From an uncultured Alistipes sp. (GTDB taxonomy: Bacteria > Bacteroidota > Bacteroidia > Bacteroidales > Rikenellaceae), in NCBI GenBank assembly GCA_904502005.1, contig CAJGDC010000056.1, positions 1-10,569 of the forward strand: a DNA stretch of 10,569 nucleotides, in the 5' to 3' direction. The position numbers and the translations under genes are program-made. Below the pieces are notes generated by a model. It saw only the letters and a list, made by a program, of their open reading frames with translations, searched no databases and was not told where the DNA came from. This document shows, piece after piece, positions 1 to 7,775 of this stretch (position 1 is the first letter of the stretch; each line of letters starts with the position of its first letter).

Positions 1-2435
1 CCGAGCTTAACATATCCCAATCCAACCTCTTTAAGTGGTTGTAATCGCTCAACAATACGACGGCAGATGCTGTTGCTTGAGCTTTCGATACCAAAGAACT
101 CTATCGCCTCATCAATGCTCATGTTAAGTACGTCGCATATATCCTTGTCGCGGTACTTTATATCCAAAATCTCCTGCTTAAAACGTCTACCGTCACAAGC
201 ATCGCAGGTAAGGACAACATCTGCCATAAACTGCATGCCAATCTTGATAGTGCCCTCGCCCTGACACTGCTCACAACGACCTCCAACCATGTTAAATGAG
301 AAGCTTGATGGTTGAATATTTGTTCGCTTAGCATATGGCTGTTCGGCATAGAGGCGACGAATCTCGTCATAAGCTTTGATATAGGTTACAGGATTTGAAC
401 GAGAGGATTTGCCAATTGGATTTTGGTCTATCAACTCAACACTCTTAAGTAGTTTAATATCACCACCTAACGAGTCGTAATCGCCTGGACGGTCACCGGT
501 CTCAAGGATTGTTCTGCGCAGGGCTGGGTATAGTATACTCTTGACAAGAGAACTCTTGCCCGAGCCAGAGACTCCTGTGATGCAGGTCATTGCTCCCAGT
601 GGTATCTTGACAGATATATTTTTAAGGTTGTTGACTCTCGCGCCATTGATTGTTATGTAGTTGCTCCATGGGCGCACAGAGCGTGGCATCTCAATCGCTC
701 GTCTACCGCATAAATAGTCCGCCGTAAGGCTCCTCACCGCATCACAGAGCTTGCTATACTCGCCCGAATATACCACCTCTCCACCATGCTCTCCTGCTTC
801 AGGGCCTATATCAACAATATAATCTGCTGCGCGGATAATCTCCTCCTCATGCTCAACAACAATCACTGTATTGCCTAGGTCGCGCAATTGTTTGAGAACC
901 TTTATTAGTCGTGCCGTATCGCGAGGATGTAGACCAATGCTCGGCTCGTCAAGAATGTACAGCGAGCCGGTAAGGTTGCTACCAAGAGATGTTGATAGGT
1001 TGATTCGCTGGCTCTCGCCTCCTGATAATGTAGAACTTAGACGGTCGAGAGTGAGATATCCCAAACCAACATCGCTCAGATATAGTAGTCGGTTATAAAT
1101 CTCCTTAAGTACTCTCTCGGCGGTTATTCTGTCATGCTCATCAAGAGTCAAGTTATCAAAAAAATCAATCAATGAGTCTATGTTCATTGCCGATAGTTCG
1201 GCGATATTTCGTCCTCCAACCTTGACATAGAGCGATTCGGGGCGTAACCTTGCACCATTGCATGCTGGGCAGATGGTCTTGCCTGTATAGCGAGCCTTGA
1301 GAATGCTAAACTGGGTCTTGTGTTTCTTCTTCTCGCGCTCTAAGTAGTTAAAGAAGTAATTTAGTCCTTCAAAGTACTCATTACCGCTCCAAAGTAGTCG
1401 TCGCTGCTCCTCGGTCAGCTGATAGTATGGCGTATGTATCGGAAAATCAAACTTATATGCGTTCTGCACAAGCTTATTACGGAAACGGCTCATGCTATCT
1501 CCGCGCCAACATGCAATTGCGTTATCAAAAATGGTCTTGCTCTTATCTGGCACAACCAAATCCTCGTCAATTCCTGTAACGCGACCAAAACCCTCGCATG
1601 TTGGACAAGCTCCCAGAGGGTTATTAAAGCCAAAGAGGTGTTCAGATGGATGCTCAAACTCAATACCATCTGTGGTCATAAGTGCTGAAAATTCGGTCAC
1701 TTTATCCTCATGGATAACCACGCAACTATGTGTGCCATAGCCAAATGCACCAGAGATAGACTCTCGCATTCTGTTTAGTATCTCGTCATCATTGCTAACC
1801 TTTATTCGGTCCACAATGACGTAAATACCCTCTGTAGTGGTGTCGGAGTCAATTGTTGGCATAAACTCCTCAAGGGTTATGGTTTTGCCGTCAATGTATA
1901 GTCGTTGTATACCGTCGGAAAAGAGTTGAACTAATTTATCAATTAGACTCTGCCCAGGTTTTGTGCGCAGTGGAACGGCGATGATAACCCTCTCACCACA
2001 ACCTAAAGAGAGGATGTGCTCAACAACATCGTCGGTGGTATAACACTTAACCTCCATGCCCGATATTGGTGAGTATGTGTGGCCTATGCGCGAGTAGAGC
2101 AGACGCAAATAGTCATAAATCTCTGTAGTTGTACCAACGGTTGAACGAGGGTTACGAGTGCTTACCTTCTGCTCAATGGCTACTGCAGGGGCTATTCCGG
2201 TGATAATATCTACATCGGGCTTGGTCATTCTGCCAAGGAATTGACGAGCGTATGAAGATAGTGACTCTACATAGCGTCGTTGTCCCTCGGCGAATATTGT
2301 ATCAAAGGCGAGAGTACTCTTTCCGGAGCCGCTTAGGCCTGTTACAACAACAAGGGTGTTGTGAGGAATCTCAAGCTCTATATTCTTGAGATTGTGCACC
2401 TTGGCGCCTTTTATATAAATTGATTTATAACTCAT
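1..2435 (-). CDS. uvrA: UvrABC excinuclease subunit A, C-terminus cut off by the window edge
   Basis: UvrA is the damage-recognition ATPase of nucleotide excision repair; it dimerises and loads UvrB onto lesions. The minus-strand frame is open from the ATG at 2435 to the window edge, about 811 of the usual ~940 residues. The first Walker A GLSGSGKST lies at residues 33-41, the first ABC signature LSGGESQR near 470, and the second Walker A GVSGSGKSS at 621-629. A CxxC pair (CPAC) occurs near residue 390. A complete C-x2-C-x19-C-x2-C zinc module lies at about 715-745. The second ABC signature would lie just beyond base 1. In the first zinc module only the second cysteine pair (GACPTC, near 275) is present; the upstream pair known from E. 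coli is absent. The start overlaps the end of the yigZ-like gene by 11 nt, so uvrA is the last visible gene of the dapB unit. Identity is essentially certain. Confidence 0.97.
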   Translation of the reverse strand, partial: MSYKSIYIKGAKVHNLKNIELEIPHNTLVVVTGLSGSGKSTLAFDTIFAEGQRRYVESLSSYARQFLGRMTKPDVDIITGIAPAVAIEQKVSTRNPRSTVGTTTEIYDYLRLLYSRIGHTYSPISGMEVKCYTTDDVVEHILSLGCGERVIIAVPLRTKPGQSLIDKLVQLFSDGIQRLYIDGKTITLEEFMPTIDSDTTTEGIYVIVDRIKVSNDDEILNRMRESISGAFGYGTHSCVVIHEDKVTEFSALMTTDGIEFEHPSEHLFGFNNPLGACPTCEGFGRVTGIDEDLVVPDKSKTIFDNAIACWRGDSMSRFRNKLVQNAYKFDFPIHTPYYQLTEEQRRLLWSGNEYFEGLNYFFNYLEREKKKHKTQFSILKARYTGKTICPACNGARLRPESLYVKVGGRNIAELSAMNIDSLIDFFDNLTLDEHDRITAERVLKEIYNRLLYLSDVGLGYLTLDRLSSTLSGGESQRINLSTSLGSNLTGSLYILDEPSIGLHPRDTARLIKVLKQLRDLGNTVIVVEHEEEIIRAADYIVDIGPEAGEHGGEVVYSGEYSKLCDAVRSLTADYLCGRRAIEMPRSVRPWSNYITINGARVNNLKNISVKIPLGAMTCITGVSGSGKSSLVKSILYPALRRTILETGDRPGDYDSLGGDIKLLKSVELIDQNPIGKSSRSNPVTYIKAYDEIRRLYAEQPYAKRTNIQPSSFSFNMVGGRCEQCQGEGTIKIGMQFMADVVLTCDACDGRRFKQEILDIKYRDKDICDVLNMSIDEAIEFFGIESSSNSICRRIVERLQPLKEVGLGYVKL

Positions 2436-3045
2436 TTTCAATAACTTCTATTGTGGCTCCGCTTACCTTGCTTAGCTTGCCCAATAACATTTGCGCTTTA
2501 CTCTGTCTAACAGCAAGTGTCATTGTGCAGAGGTTGTCAAATGTCTGCTCAACAACACGAGGGTTCTCCTCTTTAATGATGCGCATAACGTCGTTCATGA
2601 CCATATATGAGAAGTCAATACGCAAAACGGTGTCGACTGTTCGCTCAACAACATCTGCCACTTCAAGTACATCGGCTGCAGCCTCTCGATATGCCTGTAT
2701 TAGACCCGAAACACCCAACTTTGTGCCGCCAAAATATCTGACAACAACCACAAGGCAGTCGGTGATATCTTTTGAGAGTAGCTGCCCCAAAATCGGCTTA
2801 CCTGCAGTTCCAGATGGCTCTCCGTCATCATTGGCGCGAAAGTGCTCTCCATGAGGACCCAGTCGCCACGCGTAGCAATGGTGGGTGGCGTCGTAGTATT
2901 GCTTATGTAGGGCGTCAAGATGCTCCTTGATTTGCTCCTCGGAGGTGACAGGATAGGCATAAGAGAGGAATTTACTGCTCCTCTCTCGCATATTGCACTC
3001 AGCTGGTGCTGAGATAGTTAGATAGCTGTCTTTTAACTCCTCCAT
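2425..3045 (-). CDS. yigZ: YigZ/IMPACT family protein
   Basis: This 206-residue protein has the usual two-domain YigZ layout. The N-terminal IMPACT domain (UPF0029) carries the family motifs DATHHCYAWR at 52-61, DDGEPSGTAGKPIL at about 73-86 and VVVRYFGGTKLGVSGL at about 100-115. A C-terminal ferredoxin-like domain (DUF1949 type) covers about 140-206. The eukaryotic relative IMPACT modulates GCN1/GCN2 signalling. The bacterial role is not settled, and a link to translation or nucleic-acid binding is inference only. The ATG overlaps the lepB stop by one base (TAATG) and the 3' end overlaps uvrA by 11 nt, which implies translational coupling in the dapB-lepB-yigZ-uvrA unit. No Shine-Dalgarno sequence is visible. 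Length and motifs are complete. An open plus-strand frame across most of it (2420-2854) is a codon shadow. Confidence 0.93.
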   Translation of the reverse strand: MEELKDSYLTISAPAECNMRERSSKFLSYAYPVTSEEQIKEHLDALHKQYYDATHHCYAWRLGPHGEHFRANDDGEPSGTAGKPILGQLLSKDITDCLVVVVRYFGGTKLGVSGLIQAYREAAADVLEVADVVERTVDTVLRIDFSYMVMNDVMRIIKEENPRVVEQTFDNLCTMTLAVRQSKAQMLLGKLSKVSGATIEVIENEL

Positions 3046-4391
3046 TAGTCTATCTTTCTGAATAAACGATTCCAGCGAATACCCTCCTCGCCAGTTGAGA
3101 AGGCGATAAATGATGCCTTACCAACAATGTGGTCTTCTGGTACAAAGCCCCAAAAACGGCTATCGGCAGAGTTATGGCGGTTGTCGCCCATCATCCAATA
3201 GTAGTCCATAGCAAAGGTGTAGCTGTCGGCAATAGTGCCGTCAATAAATATCACGCCATCCTTAACCTCGAGGCTGTGTCCCTCATACTGCTCAATAATG
3301 CGACGATAGAGTGGTAAGTTCTCGGTTGTGAGGGCGATAGTGGTGCCCTTTTGAGGAATCCACAACTCACCAAAATTATCCTGAGTCCAGTTGTAGTTCT
3401 CATTGTTCGGGAAGAACTCAAGGCCGGTTGTGGTGTTGTCATATAGGGTTACAGAGTCGACAATTGCCATCTTCTCAATGGTCTTCGCCTCTTCAGCGGT
3501 CATAGTAAGGTAGTAGTATGGCATATTACCACCCCACTCGCGCACTCCAACCTTGCGCATAGCGTAATCTGTCAGTGGCGCTGTGGTTTGAACAAAGTAG
3601 ATGTGCTGCTCAGTGGCAGGAATCTCGGTCTCAACGCCGTTGATTGTAAGTTTAGTACCCTCAATCTTAATCTTATCACCCGGTATTGCTACACAGCGCT
3701 TGATGTAGTTCTCGCGCTTGTCTACCGGGTGAACATTTATGTTGTAATCCTCAAATAGGCGACGTCTACCCTCCTCTTTTCCGTAAGTGCTCTGGTAGCT
3801 ACGCAATACATCGTAGTAGCTAACGCCAGGCGTTGCTTGTAAACGCTTGGTTGTCAGTACGGTGTCGCCCTCTGGGTAGTTGAATACAACTACATCTCCA
3901 CGCTTAACCTTTTTAATACCCTTTAGTCGGTGATAGTCCCACTGGATAGCATCGCAATATGACTTTGTGCTCTCGGTAAAAGGCATGGTGTTGAATACGA
4001 ATGGCATTGAGATGGGCGTATTTGGCACCTGCGGACCGTAAGAGATTTTGCTCACATAGATGTAGTCACCAATAAGAATTGTCTTCTCCATTGATGATGT
4101 CGGCACCTTATAGAGTTGAAATACGAATAGGTGCAATAGCGTCGCGGCAACAGTTGCCCATAGAATGGCGTCAATCCAGCCCCAAATACTTTTGTAGAGT
4201 GGGTATCGGGCGCATAGCTCATCATTGTAGTACCATATGTACTTGTAGAAAAGTCGCGAAATGTAGTAGTCGTAAATCAATGGTAGTCCCAATAGCATCC
4301 ACAAATTACCGGTCCATACAACTGTCAGCAGTGTGTAAATTACCACCACTGTGCCAAACTTAAACCACTTATTCTTCAATATCTGTTTCAT
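3045..4391 (-). CDS. lepB: signal peptidase I (large Bacteroidales form)
   Basis: This membrane serine peptidase (family S26) removes signal peptides from exported proteins at the outer face of the inner membrane. It has hydrophobic segments at about 12-40 and 73-93. The catalytic serine is Ser100 in VPTSSME (equivalent to E. coli GSM, Ser90). The general-base lysine is Lys231 in YIKRCVAIPGD. The box E motif GDNRHNSADSRFWGFVP starts at about 402. At 448 residues it is much longer than E. coli LepB (324). The Ser-Lys gap is 131 residues against 55 in E. coli, and Lys-to-box E is also longer, so extra sequence sits in the periplasmic domain; large forms of this kind are usual in Bacteroidales as far as I know. 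The gene lies 3 nt after dapB and shares one base with yigZ, so it is probably transcribed from the dapB promoter. Confidence 0.95.
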   Translation of the reverse strand: MKQILKNKWFKFGTVVVIYTLLTVVWTGNLWMLLGLPLIYDYYISRLFYKYIWYYNDELCARYPLYKSIWGWIDAILWATVAATLLHLFVFQLYKVPTSSMEKTILIGDYIYVSKISYGPQVPNTPISMPFVFNTMPFTESTKSYCDAIQWDYHRLKGIKKVKRGDVVVFNYPEGDTVLTTKRLQATPGVSYYDVLRSYQSTYGKEEGRRRLFEDYNINVHPVDKRENYIKRCVAIPGDKIKIEGTKLTINGVETEIPATEQHIYFVQTTAPLTDYAMRKVGVREWGGNMPYYYLTMTAEEAKTIEKMAIVDSVTLYDNTTTGLEFFPNNENYNWTQDNFGELWIPQKGTTIALTTENLPLYRRIIEQYEGHSLEVKDGVIFIDGTIADSYTFAMDYYWMMGDNRHNSADSRFWGFVPEDHIVGKASFIAFSTGEEGIRWNRLFRKID

Positions 4392-4394
4392 AAT

Positions 4395-5132
4395 CTACTC
4401 TGTAAATAGGTCGTCCATTGTAAATACACCCTTTTTGCCACAAATAAACTCAGCAGCAACAACCGCACCTGTTGCAAGGGCGCTGCGAGACTTAAGGGTG
4501 TGTTTTACCTCTAAAATATCATCCTCAGACTCATAACGCACTGTGTGTGTGCCAGGTACGCTGCCCTCACGAAGTGATATAATCTCGATACTATCGGCAG
4601 TGTGGTGGCTCTGCTCGCCCTTTTGAGGCTCGGTGCAGTGCCATGACTCTTTGCGCTCAAGGCGAGCAATAGCATCGGTGGCAAGTGTTATAGCTGTGCC
4701 ACTCGGAGCATCCTTCTTCTGAGTGTGGTGAATCTCCTCAATATCAACATCGTAGACACTGTATGCATTCATCAGCTCGGCAAGACGGCGGTTAATGCGA
4801 AAGGCTATATTTACGCCAAGCGAGTAGTTAGAGCTGTACATAAATGCACCATTAAGCTCGCGGCAAAGATTTTGAGCCTCTGGGAGTCGTTCAATCCAGC
4901 CAGTTGTACCGCTTACTACGGCAACACCAGCTTTTAGGCAGGTCATGATGTTGTCGAAAGCTGTTGTGGGAGTTGTAAATTCTATAGCTACATCTATGCC
5001 TGCAAGACTCTGTGTGTTGAGATTTTCTGTGTTGTTGTAATCAATAATTAGAGCCACTGTGTGACCTCTCTGAAGAAGTACTCGCTCAATTTCGTGGCCC
5101 ATTTTTCCGTATCCAATAATTGCTACTTTCAT
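4395..5132 (-). CDS. dapB: 4-hydroxy-tetrahydrodipicolinate reductase
   Basis: DapB reduces 4-hydroxy-tetrahydrodipicolinate with NAD(P)H to tetrahydrodipicolinate in the cytosol, feeding lysine and diaminopimelate (peptidoglycan) synthesis. The 245-residue protein starts with a Rossmann nucleotide-binding motif IIGYGKMG at 5-12. It carries the EFTTP segment at about 51-55 and SGTTG at 74-78. The catalytic and substrate signature is HHTQKKDAPSGTA at 135-147, with the family's His pair, Lys and SGTA anion-binding loop. REGSVPGTH at 188-196 is also a family motif. It is complete, though a little shorter than E. coli DapB (273) because of a compact region after residue 30. It is the first gene of the leftward unit, with a good promoter 21-52 nt upstream of its ATG, and lies head to head with feoB. 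Confidence 0.96.
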   Translation of the reverse strand: MKVAIIGYGKMGHEIERVLLQRGHTVALIIDYNNTENLNTQSLAGIDVAIEFTTPTTAFDNIMTCLKAGVAVVSGTTGWIERLPEAQNLCRELNGAFMYSSNYSLGVNIAFRINRRLAELMNAYSVYDVDIEEIHHTQKKDAPSGTAITLATDAIARLERKESWHCTEPQKGEQSHHTADSIEIISLREGSVPGTHTVRYESEDDILEVKHTLKSRSALATGAVVAAEFICGKKGVFTMDDLFTE

Positions 5133-5152
5133 TGTTTCTTTGTTTGAAAAAA

Positions 5153-5184
5153 CAAAGGTAGTAATTTTTTAGCGTTTTAGCAAA
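5153..5184 (-). promoter_or_regulatory. Bacteroidetes-type promoter of dapB-lepB-yigZ-uvrA
   Basis: On the minus strand TTTG (5184-5181) is followed after exactly 20 nt by TACCTTTG (5160-5153), matching the -33 TTTG / -7 TAnnTTTG pattern of the Bacteroidetes primary sigma factor. The dapB ATG lies 20 nt beyond the final G, leaving room for a short leader. No other obvious promoter was seen inside the downstream genes. Confidence 0.8.
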
Positions 5185-5230
5185 TCTCTATATCCTTGCC
5201 ACGCATTGTTGATGGTGTCTAGACTCTATA

Positions 5231-5262
5231 TTTGCAATTTTTATAAAATTTTTCTATCTTTG
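5231..5262 (+). promoter_or_regulatory. Bacteroidetes-type promoter of feoB
   Basis: TTTG at 5231-5234, a 20-nt AT-rich spacer, then TATCTTTG at 5255-5262. The ATG that begins the FeoA domain (5269) follows the box after only 6 nt, so transcription probably starts at or within a few bases of the start codon. This decides the start, because the in-frame ATG at 5206 lies upstream of the promoter. I saw no convincing Fur-type inverted repeat here, though the AT-rich spacer could hide one. Confidence 0.75.
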
Positions 5263-5268
5263 TCCCAA

Positions 5269-7641
5269 ATGCGTTTATCGGAATTAAAAACTGGTCAGAC
5301 CGCTACGGTGGTTAAGGTGCTGGGTCATGGTGGATTTCGTCGCCGAATTATGGAGATGGGGTTTGTGCGTGGCTCGGAGGTGACAGTTGTGCTTAATGCC
5401 CCGCTGCGCGACCCTATTGAGTATCAGATACTTGGCTATAACATCTCGCTCAGACGTAGTGAGGCTCAGATGATTGTTGTCATAACCGAAGCTGAGGCTA
5501 TTGAGCGACTGAAGGCTCAGACTGCGGAGGTTGGAAGTGGCGATGACTTAGAGCATGAGGTGGAGAGTATGATTACTAAACGTAAGCGACACATAAATGT
5601 CGCTCTAATTGGTAATCCAAATAGTGGCAAAACCTCGCTCTTTAATCGTATTGTCGGAGCCCATGAACATGTGGGAAATTATAGTGGTGTGACTGTCGAT
5701 GCTAAGGTGGGTAGATACCACTATCGCGACTACGAATTTCATATTACAGACCTGCCTGGAACCTACGCCCTATCGGCATATTCTCCTGAAGAACGTTATG
5801 TGCGTAAACATTTGATTGATAGCACGCCAGACGTGATACTTAATGTAGTTTGTAGCTCAAATTTAGAGCGTAATCTATACCTAACAACCGAGCTGATTGA
5901 TATGAGTCAAAATGTGGTTGTTGCCCTTAATATGTACGACGAATTAGAGGCTTCGGGAGATACTCTTGACTACGAACTTTTGGGTCAGTTGATGGGTGTT
6001 CCGATGCTTCCGGTTGTTTCGCGTACTGGGCGTGGAGTTGAGGAGGTTTTGGATACAATTATTGCTGTCTATGAGGACTCTGAGCCTCGTTCTCGCCATA
6101 TCCATATTAATCAGGGTATTGTTGAGCAGAGTGTTGTGGAGTTAAATGCCGTACTTAAGTCCGCTAGAGAGGTGTTACCGAAGGCGTTCCCTCCACGATA
6201 TTACGCAATGAAACTCCTTGAGGGGGATAGTGAGGTGGTGGATATGCTCAAGGATTTGCCTCCATATGATAGTTGGATGGAGGTGGTTAGACGTGAGCGT
6301 GAGCATCTTGCATCTGATCTTGATAGCAGTGAGGATATTGAGACTACATTTGCCAATCAAAAGTATGGTTTTATCTCTGGCGCTCTGCGTGAAACTTATC
6401 ACCGCCATGGGGATAATCGTCGCGATATGTCCTACTATATAGATGAGATTGTGACCCATAAGATTTGGGGCTACCCTATCTTTTTGCTTATTATGTGGGC
6501 GATGTTCTACTGTACATTTAGCTTGGGTGCCTATCCTCAGCATTGGCTAGAGAGCGCTGTTACGCTACTTGCTGAGGGGTTGAATGCAATTCTTCCGAGC
6601 GGGATTATTAAAGACCTTATTGTAGATGGAGTTGTTGGTGGTGTAGGTAGCGTGATTGTCTTTTTGCCAAATATTGTAATTTTATACCTATTTATCTCCT
6701 TTATGGAAGATTCGGGTTATTTGGCTCGTGCTGCGTTTATAATGGATAAACTGATGCACAAGATAGGTCTGCACGGCAAGTCGTTTATACCTCTTGTGAT
6801 GGGCTTTGGTTGTAACGTGCCTGCAGTTATGGCTACACGTACTATTGAGAGTAGAAGTTCTCGCCTTATTACTGCTATGATTATCCCATTTATGTCTTGT
6901 AGTGCGCGTCTACCTATATATATACTCTTCTTGGGAATATTCTTTGGTAAGGGGGCTGGAACACTGCTTTTTGGACTCTATCTGCTTGGTATTCTCGTTG
7001 CTATGGTAACTGCGCGCCTTATGCGTCGTGTAAAGGGAAATATGGACGAAACTCCGTTTGTGTTAGAGTTACCGCCTTATCGTATGCCGACTCTGAGAGC
7101 TATCTTGTCGCATATGTGGGAGAAGTGTGCGCAGTATTTGCGTAAAATGGGAGGTCTTATCCTTGCTGCATCTGTAGTGGTTTGGTTTCTAACATACTTC
7201 CCTCAGCAGACAGATGGGCAGAGCAAGCAGGAACACTATGAAAACTCATATATAGGCCGTATTGGTAAGGCTTGCGAGCCTATTTTCCGCCCGCTGGGCA
7301 TGAATTGGAAGAGTAGTGTTGCTGTTGTAACAGGCATACCTGCTAAGGAGATTATGCTCAGCACTATAGGTGTGCTTTATACGGATAACACATCAGAGCA
7401 ACTCGCTGATGGTGAGGTAGATAATACTCTTAATCAACGACTTGTAAGTAGCGGGGATTTTAGTCAAGCCTCTGTGCTCGCTTTGCTTGTTTTTACATTG
7501 CTATACTTCCCATGTCTTGCAACTTTGGCTGCTATAAGTTCGGAGTATGGTAAGCGCTGGGCACTTGTGTCGGTCATCTACTCAAGCGTTGTCGCATGGG
7601 TGTTAGCATTTTTGACCTATAATATTGCTAAACTGCTATGA
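5269..7641 (+). CDS. feoB: FeoA-FeoB fusion ferrous iron transporter
   Basis: FeoB is the inner-membrane GTPase permease that imports Fe2+. Here a FeoA (SH3-like) domain is fused in front, at about residues 1-75 of 790, beginning MRLSELKTG. After a linker comes the G domain, with G1 GNPNSGKT at 115-122, G3 DLPG at 161-164 and G4 NMYD at 221-224. The membrane part has a first segment at about 402-421, the gate-like motif GFGCNVPA at 512-519 and CSARLP at 544-549. Further hydrophobic segments lie at about 565-585 and 626-644, with PAKEIMLS and two more near the C-terminus. FeoA-FeoB fusions are known in Bacteroidetes. I chose the ATG at 5269 over 5206 because it coincides with the FeoA start and lies just after the promoter. 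The stop overlaps the ATG of a small Cys-rich membrane gene (ATGA), a usual feo partner. Confidence 0.95.
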   Translation: MRLSELKTGQTATVVKVLGHGGFRRRIMEMGFVRGSEVTVVLNAPLRDPIEYQILGYNISLRRSEAQMIVVITEAEAIERLKAQTAEVGSGDDLEHEVESMITKRKRHINVALIGNPNSGKTSLFNRIVGAHEHVGNYSGVTVDAKVGRYHYRDYEFHITDLPGTYALSAYSPEERYVRKHLIDSTPDVILNVVCSSNLERNLYLTTELIDMSQNVVVALNMYDELEASGDTLDYELLGQLMGVPMLPVVSRTGRGVEEVLDTIIAVYEDSEPRSRHIHINQGIVEQSVVELNAVLKSAREVLPKAFPPRYYAMKLLEGDSEVVDMLKDLPPYDSWMEVVRREREHLASDLDSSEDIETTFANQKYGFISGALRETYHRHGDNRRDMSYYIDEIVTHKIWGYPIFLLIMWAMFYCTFSLGAYPQHWLESAVTLLAEGLNAILPSGIIKDLIVDGVVGGVGSVIVFLPNIVILYLFISFMEDSGYLARAAFIMDKLMHKIGLHGKSFIPLVMGFGCNVPAVMATRTIESRSSRLITAMIIPFMSCSARLPIYILFLGIFFGKGAGTLLFGLYLLGILVAMVTARLMRRVKGNMDETPFVLELPPYRMPTLRAILSHMWEKCAQYLRKMGGLILAASVVVWFLTYFPQQTDGQSKQEHYENSYIGRIGKACEPIFRPLGMNWKSSVAVVTGIPAKEIMLSTIGVLYTDNTSEQLADGEVDNTLNQRLVSSGDFSQASVLALLVFTLLYFPCLATLAAISSEYGKRWALVSVIYSSVVAWVLAFLTYNIAKLL

Positions 7642-7775
7642 TTGAGATGGTTGTGGTAATAGCCGTAGGGCTCGTGGCGCTAGTGTTTGTCGCAAACTAT
7701 ATCTACAATCAACTCACTAATCCATGTCGTGGCTGTTCGGATAAGAGCTGCGATGGTTGCCGTCACAAACATTAG
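7638..7775 (+). CDS. FeoB-associated Cys-rich membrane protein
   Basis: A 45-codon frame starts at the ATG that overlaps the feoB stop (ATGA). The product has one hydrophobic segment at about residues 4-22, a short linker, then a basic tail with four cysteines at 30, 33, 38 and 41 (CRGC then SCDGC). This matches the small proteins often encoded right after feoB (FeoB_associated family), proposed to act with the transporter, perhaps by binding iron or aiding assembly as FeoC does; that role is not proven. Start-stop coupling to feoB, the TM-plus-cysteine layout and the position support a real gene despite its size. Its last 59 bases overlap, in antisense, the 3' end of the convergent glycosyltransferase gene. 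Confidence 0.85.
   Translation: MIEMVVVIAVGLVALVFVANYIYNQLTNPCRGCSDKSCDGCRHKH

Noticed and set aside
2420..2854. 144-codon open frame on the plus strand
   Set aside because: It lies opposite the well-supported yigZ-like gene, is Ser/Thr-rich low-complexity protein, and shows no family motif.
4079..4363. 94-codon plus-strand frame inside lepB
   Set aside because: It is antisense to the N-terminal membrane segments and catalytic serine of LepB, with no motif of its own.
5206..5268. Upstream in-frame ATG giving feoB 21 extra N-terminal residues
   Set aside because: It lies upstream of the promoter boxes, and the extra residues are translated promoter sequence; the FeoA domain starts at the ATG at 5269.
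6175..6543. 122-codon open frame on the minus strand inside feoB
   Set aside because: It is antisense to the conserved FeoB coding region, with no recognisable domain and no promoter box.
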